From: JBOHNM01 sp050730675
GTDB taxonomy: Bacteria > Planctomycetota > Phycisphaerae > Phycisphaerales > UBA1924
Length of the DNA stretch: 7,483 nucleotides
Direction of reading: 5' to 3'
Assembly: GCA_050730675.1 (NCBI GenBank)
Contig: JBOHNM010000180.1
Span: 1 to 7,483, forward strand
The translations under genes and the position numbers were made by a program. Below are positions 6,051-7,483 of this stretch, in pieces (the stretch's first letter is position 1; each line of letters begins with the position of its first letter). Under the pieces are notes generated by a model, which saw nothing but the letters and a program-made list of their open reading frames with translations, had not been told where the DNA came from and did not search any database.

Positions 6051-7298
6051 ATGGGCCATGGTACTTGGGTCATGTTCGTGACAGCGGGGGTGATCGCCAT
6101 CGCGATGCCCGCCGGAGCTGCCCGCTTTAGCGTTCGGGCGAACATGGAGGCACCGCCGGGAACGATCCTTGAAGTACCGGTTCGCCTCTTCGGTGAGGGA
6201 GCGCTGGTCTCGACAGCTCACAACGAACTGTCCGTAGCCCCCCCCCTGGTGATCCGGGCGAAACCTGATGGCACGCCCGACTGCGTCGATTTCCCTGAGC
6301 AACCGGTCGCGGTCTCGTTCGTCACGTTCTCGTTCGTGCCGCCGGCGTGCGTCGGTGCGGCGTGCACCGGAGTCCGCGCCTCGATCGACGTCGTCCCTCC
6401 GCAGGACGTTCAGACGATAGTCTACTATTGCACCGTAGAAATTCCGTGGCATGCGCCACCCGGATTCTACCCACTGCTGATTACTAGCGCTGGCGCGACC
6501 GATGCGGCCGGCAACGCGCTGCCTACCACCACGCAAGAAGATGCGATCTCGGTGCCCGAGCTGCCCAAATCCGGGATGCTGTTCGTCGACACCGTGGAGG
6601 GGCGTCCCGGTGAAAGCGTGTGGTTCGACGTCACCCTCGAAGCGACCGTGGGCGCGCAGGTCATCGGTGTGATCACCGGGGTCGAGTACGACAAGGCGAC
6701 CCAGATTGTTGCCGACGATCTCGGGGCGCCCCGGTGCTTGGTGAAAGGGGCGTTTGCTACCGAGAGCGACTTCTTTTTCTCGTGCTTCGAGCCCGGCCGA
6801 TGCGTTGGGGTGTACGTAGACTTCAGAGTGGACGAAGACCCTGACACCGCGTTCCCATCCGGTTCGGTGATGTTCAGTTGCCTGGTGGCGATATCGCCCG
6901 CGGCTTTGCCGGGCACCTATCCGCTCTTCTGCCAGAACGTCAGGATCATCACCTACGATACCGGCTCCATCCAATCGCACTGCAACAGTGGCGCGGTTCG
7001 CGTGCTTGCGCCCGACGCGCCGACCCTGACGCCCACCGTCACCCCGCAGCCGCCGAGCCCGACCCCCTCCGCTGCTCCCACCCGCACGCAGACGCCCGTC
7101 GAGCCCACCAGCACCCGAACCCCCGCTCCCGCCGAGACCTCGACCGTCCCGCCGTCGCTCACTCCGCGGCCGTCCGACTCCAGCGGCTGCGCCATTGTGG
7201 TCCGGCCCGCGTCCAACTCGCCGTGGCTGCTGTGGTCGCCCGCCGCGGCGCTCTTGTGGGCGGGTCTGCGCAGGGCTGTCGTTCACCGCGCCAGGTAG
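6051..7298 (+). CDS. Paralogous membrane-anchored surface protein with two cohesin-like modules
   Basis: This 415-residue protein is a tandem paralogue of the 4298-5518 product, about two-thirds identical by eye. Signal peptide 1 to about 23 (MPAGA), module 1 about 25-168, module 2 about 176-319, Thr-Pro linker about 321-375, then SSGCAIV (Cys380), membrane helix about 390-405 and the RRAVVHRAR end. All four module-1 cysteines (78, 100, 105, 127) and all six of module 2 (229, 245, 251, 277, 294, 311) have counterparts in the paralogue, despite small insertions around them (a longer loop at 84-100, and an acidic VDEDPDT loop at 260-266). Module 2 keeps VEYD and SCLVAISPAALPG-TYPL. The tail is nearly unchanged between paralogues. 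The start was set at the ATG shared with the paralogue; ATG 5985 (acidic, EEE) is the alternative. No enzyme motif is visible; a binding or scaffold role is inferred. Confidence 0.85.
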   Translation: MGHGTWVMFVTAGVIAIAMPAGAARFSVRANMEAPPGTILEVPVRLFGEGALVSTAHNELSVAPPLVIRAKPDGTPDCVDFPEQPVAVSFVTFSFVPPACVGAACTGVRASIDVVPPQDVQTIVYYCTVEIPWHAPPGFYPLLITSAGATDAAGNALPTTTQEDAISVPELPKSGMLFVDTVEGRPGESVWFDVTLEATVGAQVIGVITGVEYDKATQIVADDLGAPRCLVKGAFATESDFFFSCFEPGRCVGVYVDFRVDEDPDTAFPSGSVMFSCLVAISPAALPGTYPLFCQNVRIITYDTGSIQSHCNSGAVRVLAPDAPTLTPTVTPQPPSPTPSAAPTRTQTPVEPTSTRTPAPAETSTVPPSLTPRPSDSSGCAIVVRPASNSPWLLWSPAAALLWAGLRRAVVHRAR

Positions 7299-7483
7299 CG
7301 TAGAGGGACAACCCGTAGACAAGTAGGTAAATACCCTGACGGCCGACACTGCGCGCAACGACATGCGCCGCATCCACCCAGCCAGCCCTCCTTCGAGGAG
7401 CCGCGTTGCGTCGTGGCGGGGGAGTTCTCAAGCCTTGGAGGCGTGCACGCGAAGCGACCGGCTGGGGGTCGACGTTCTACGCC
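7109..7483 (+). repeat. Near-identical direct repeat, copy 2 (truncated by window end)
   Basis: This is the partner of 5329-5703. It again covers the Thr-Pro linker end, sorting tail, stop codon and following spacer, including the GGTA-AA-TACC inverted repeat at 7326-7335. The two 1-bp indels compensate each other, so the offset is 1780 bp at both ends. The match still holds at the last bases of the window, so a further unit of the array may follow. Confidence 0.9.

Overview
The window is GC-rich bacterial DNA with four well-supported protein genes and one probable gene remnant. Thr-Pro linkers, a dockerin-like tail, a 'DIGAYE' beta-helix protein and a Cys + membrane helix + Arg C-terminal tail together suggest an uncultured soil or sediment bacterium of the former Deltaproteobacteria (Binatota/Desulfobacterota/Myxococcota-like). 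This placement is inference from protein style. No rRNA, tRNA, CRISPR array, transposase or phage gene was seen.

Layout. (1) 37-1698, minus: a carotenoid-oxygenase (RPE65/CCO/lignostilbene dioxygenase) family enzyme with four candidate iron-binding histidines and no signal peptide. (2) 1699-1958: a spacer holding a 21-bp-spaced direct repeat, two back-to-back GC hairpins and a terminator-like hairpin for the gene upstream. (3) 1959-4205, minus: a secreted 748-residue protein made of a signal peptide, a right-handed beta-helix, a Thr-Pro linker, a degenerate dockerin-like pair, a Gly-rich linker and a C-terminal cohesin-like domain. (4) 4206-4297: a short divergent promoter region rich in small palindromes. 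(5) 4298-5518, plus: a secreted protein with two cohesin-like modules, a Thr-Pro linker and a Cys/TM/Arg sorting-type tail. (6) 5519-5904: the 3' part of a near-identical repeat, overlapped by the start of a minus-strand reading frame that looks like the stump of another secreted protein. (7) 5905-6050: a second divergent spacer. (8) 6051-7298, plus: a paralogue of gene 5, followed by the second repeat copy, which runs off the window edge.

The surface genes form a repeated plan: a minus-strand signal-peptide gene back to back with a plus-strand double-cohesin-like gene. In the second unit the minus-strand partner is reduced to a fragment. The modules of all three secreted proteins share a signature: a Cys in a short motif before an 'APPG-Y-PL'-type turn, paired with an earlier Cys. 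The two anchored paralogues conserve all ten module cysteines. The most interesting reading is a lineage-specific cell-surface assembly set, with membrane-anchored double-module proteins beside a secreted beta-helix protein that carries both a dockerin-like and a cohesin-like domain. Binding between them is a hypothesis only. The oxygenase appears to be a separate transcription unit, divided from the surface gene upstream of it by a terminator.
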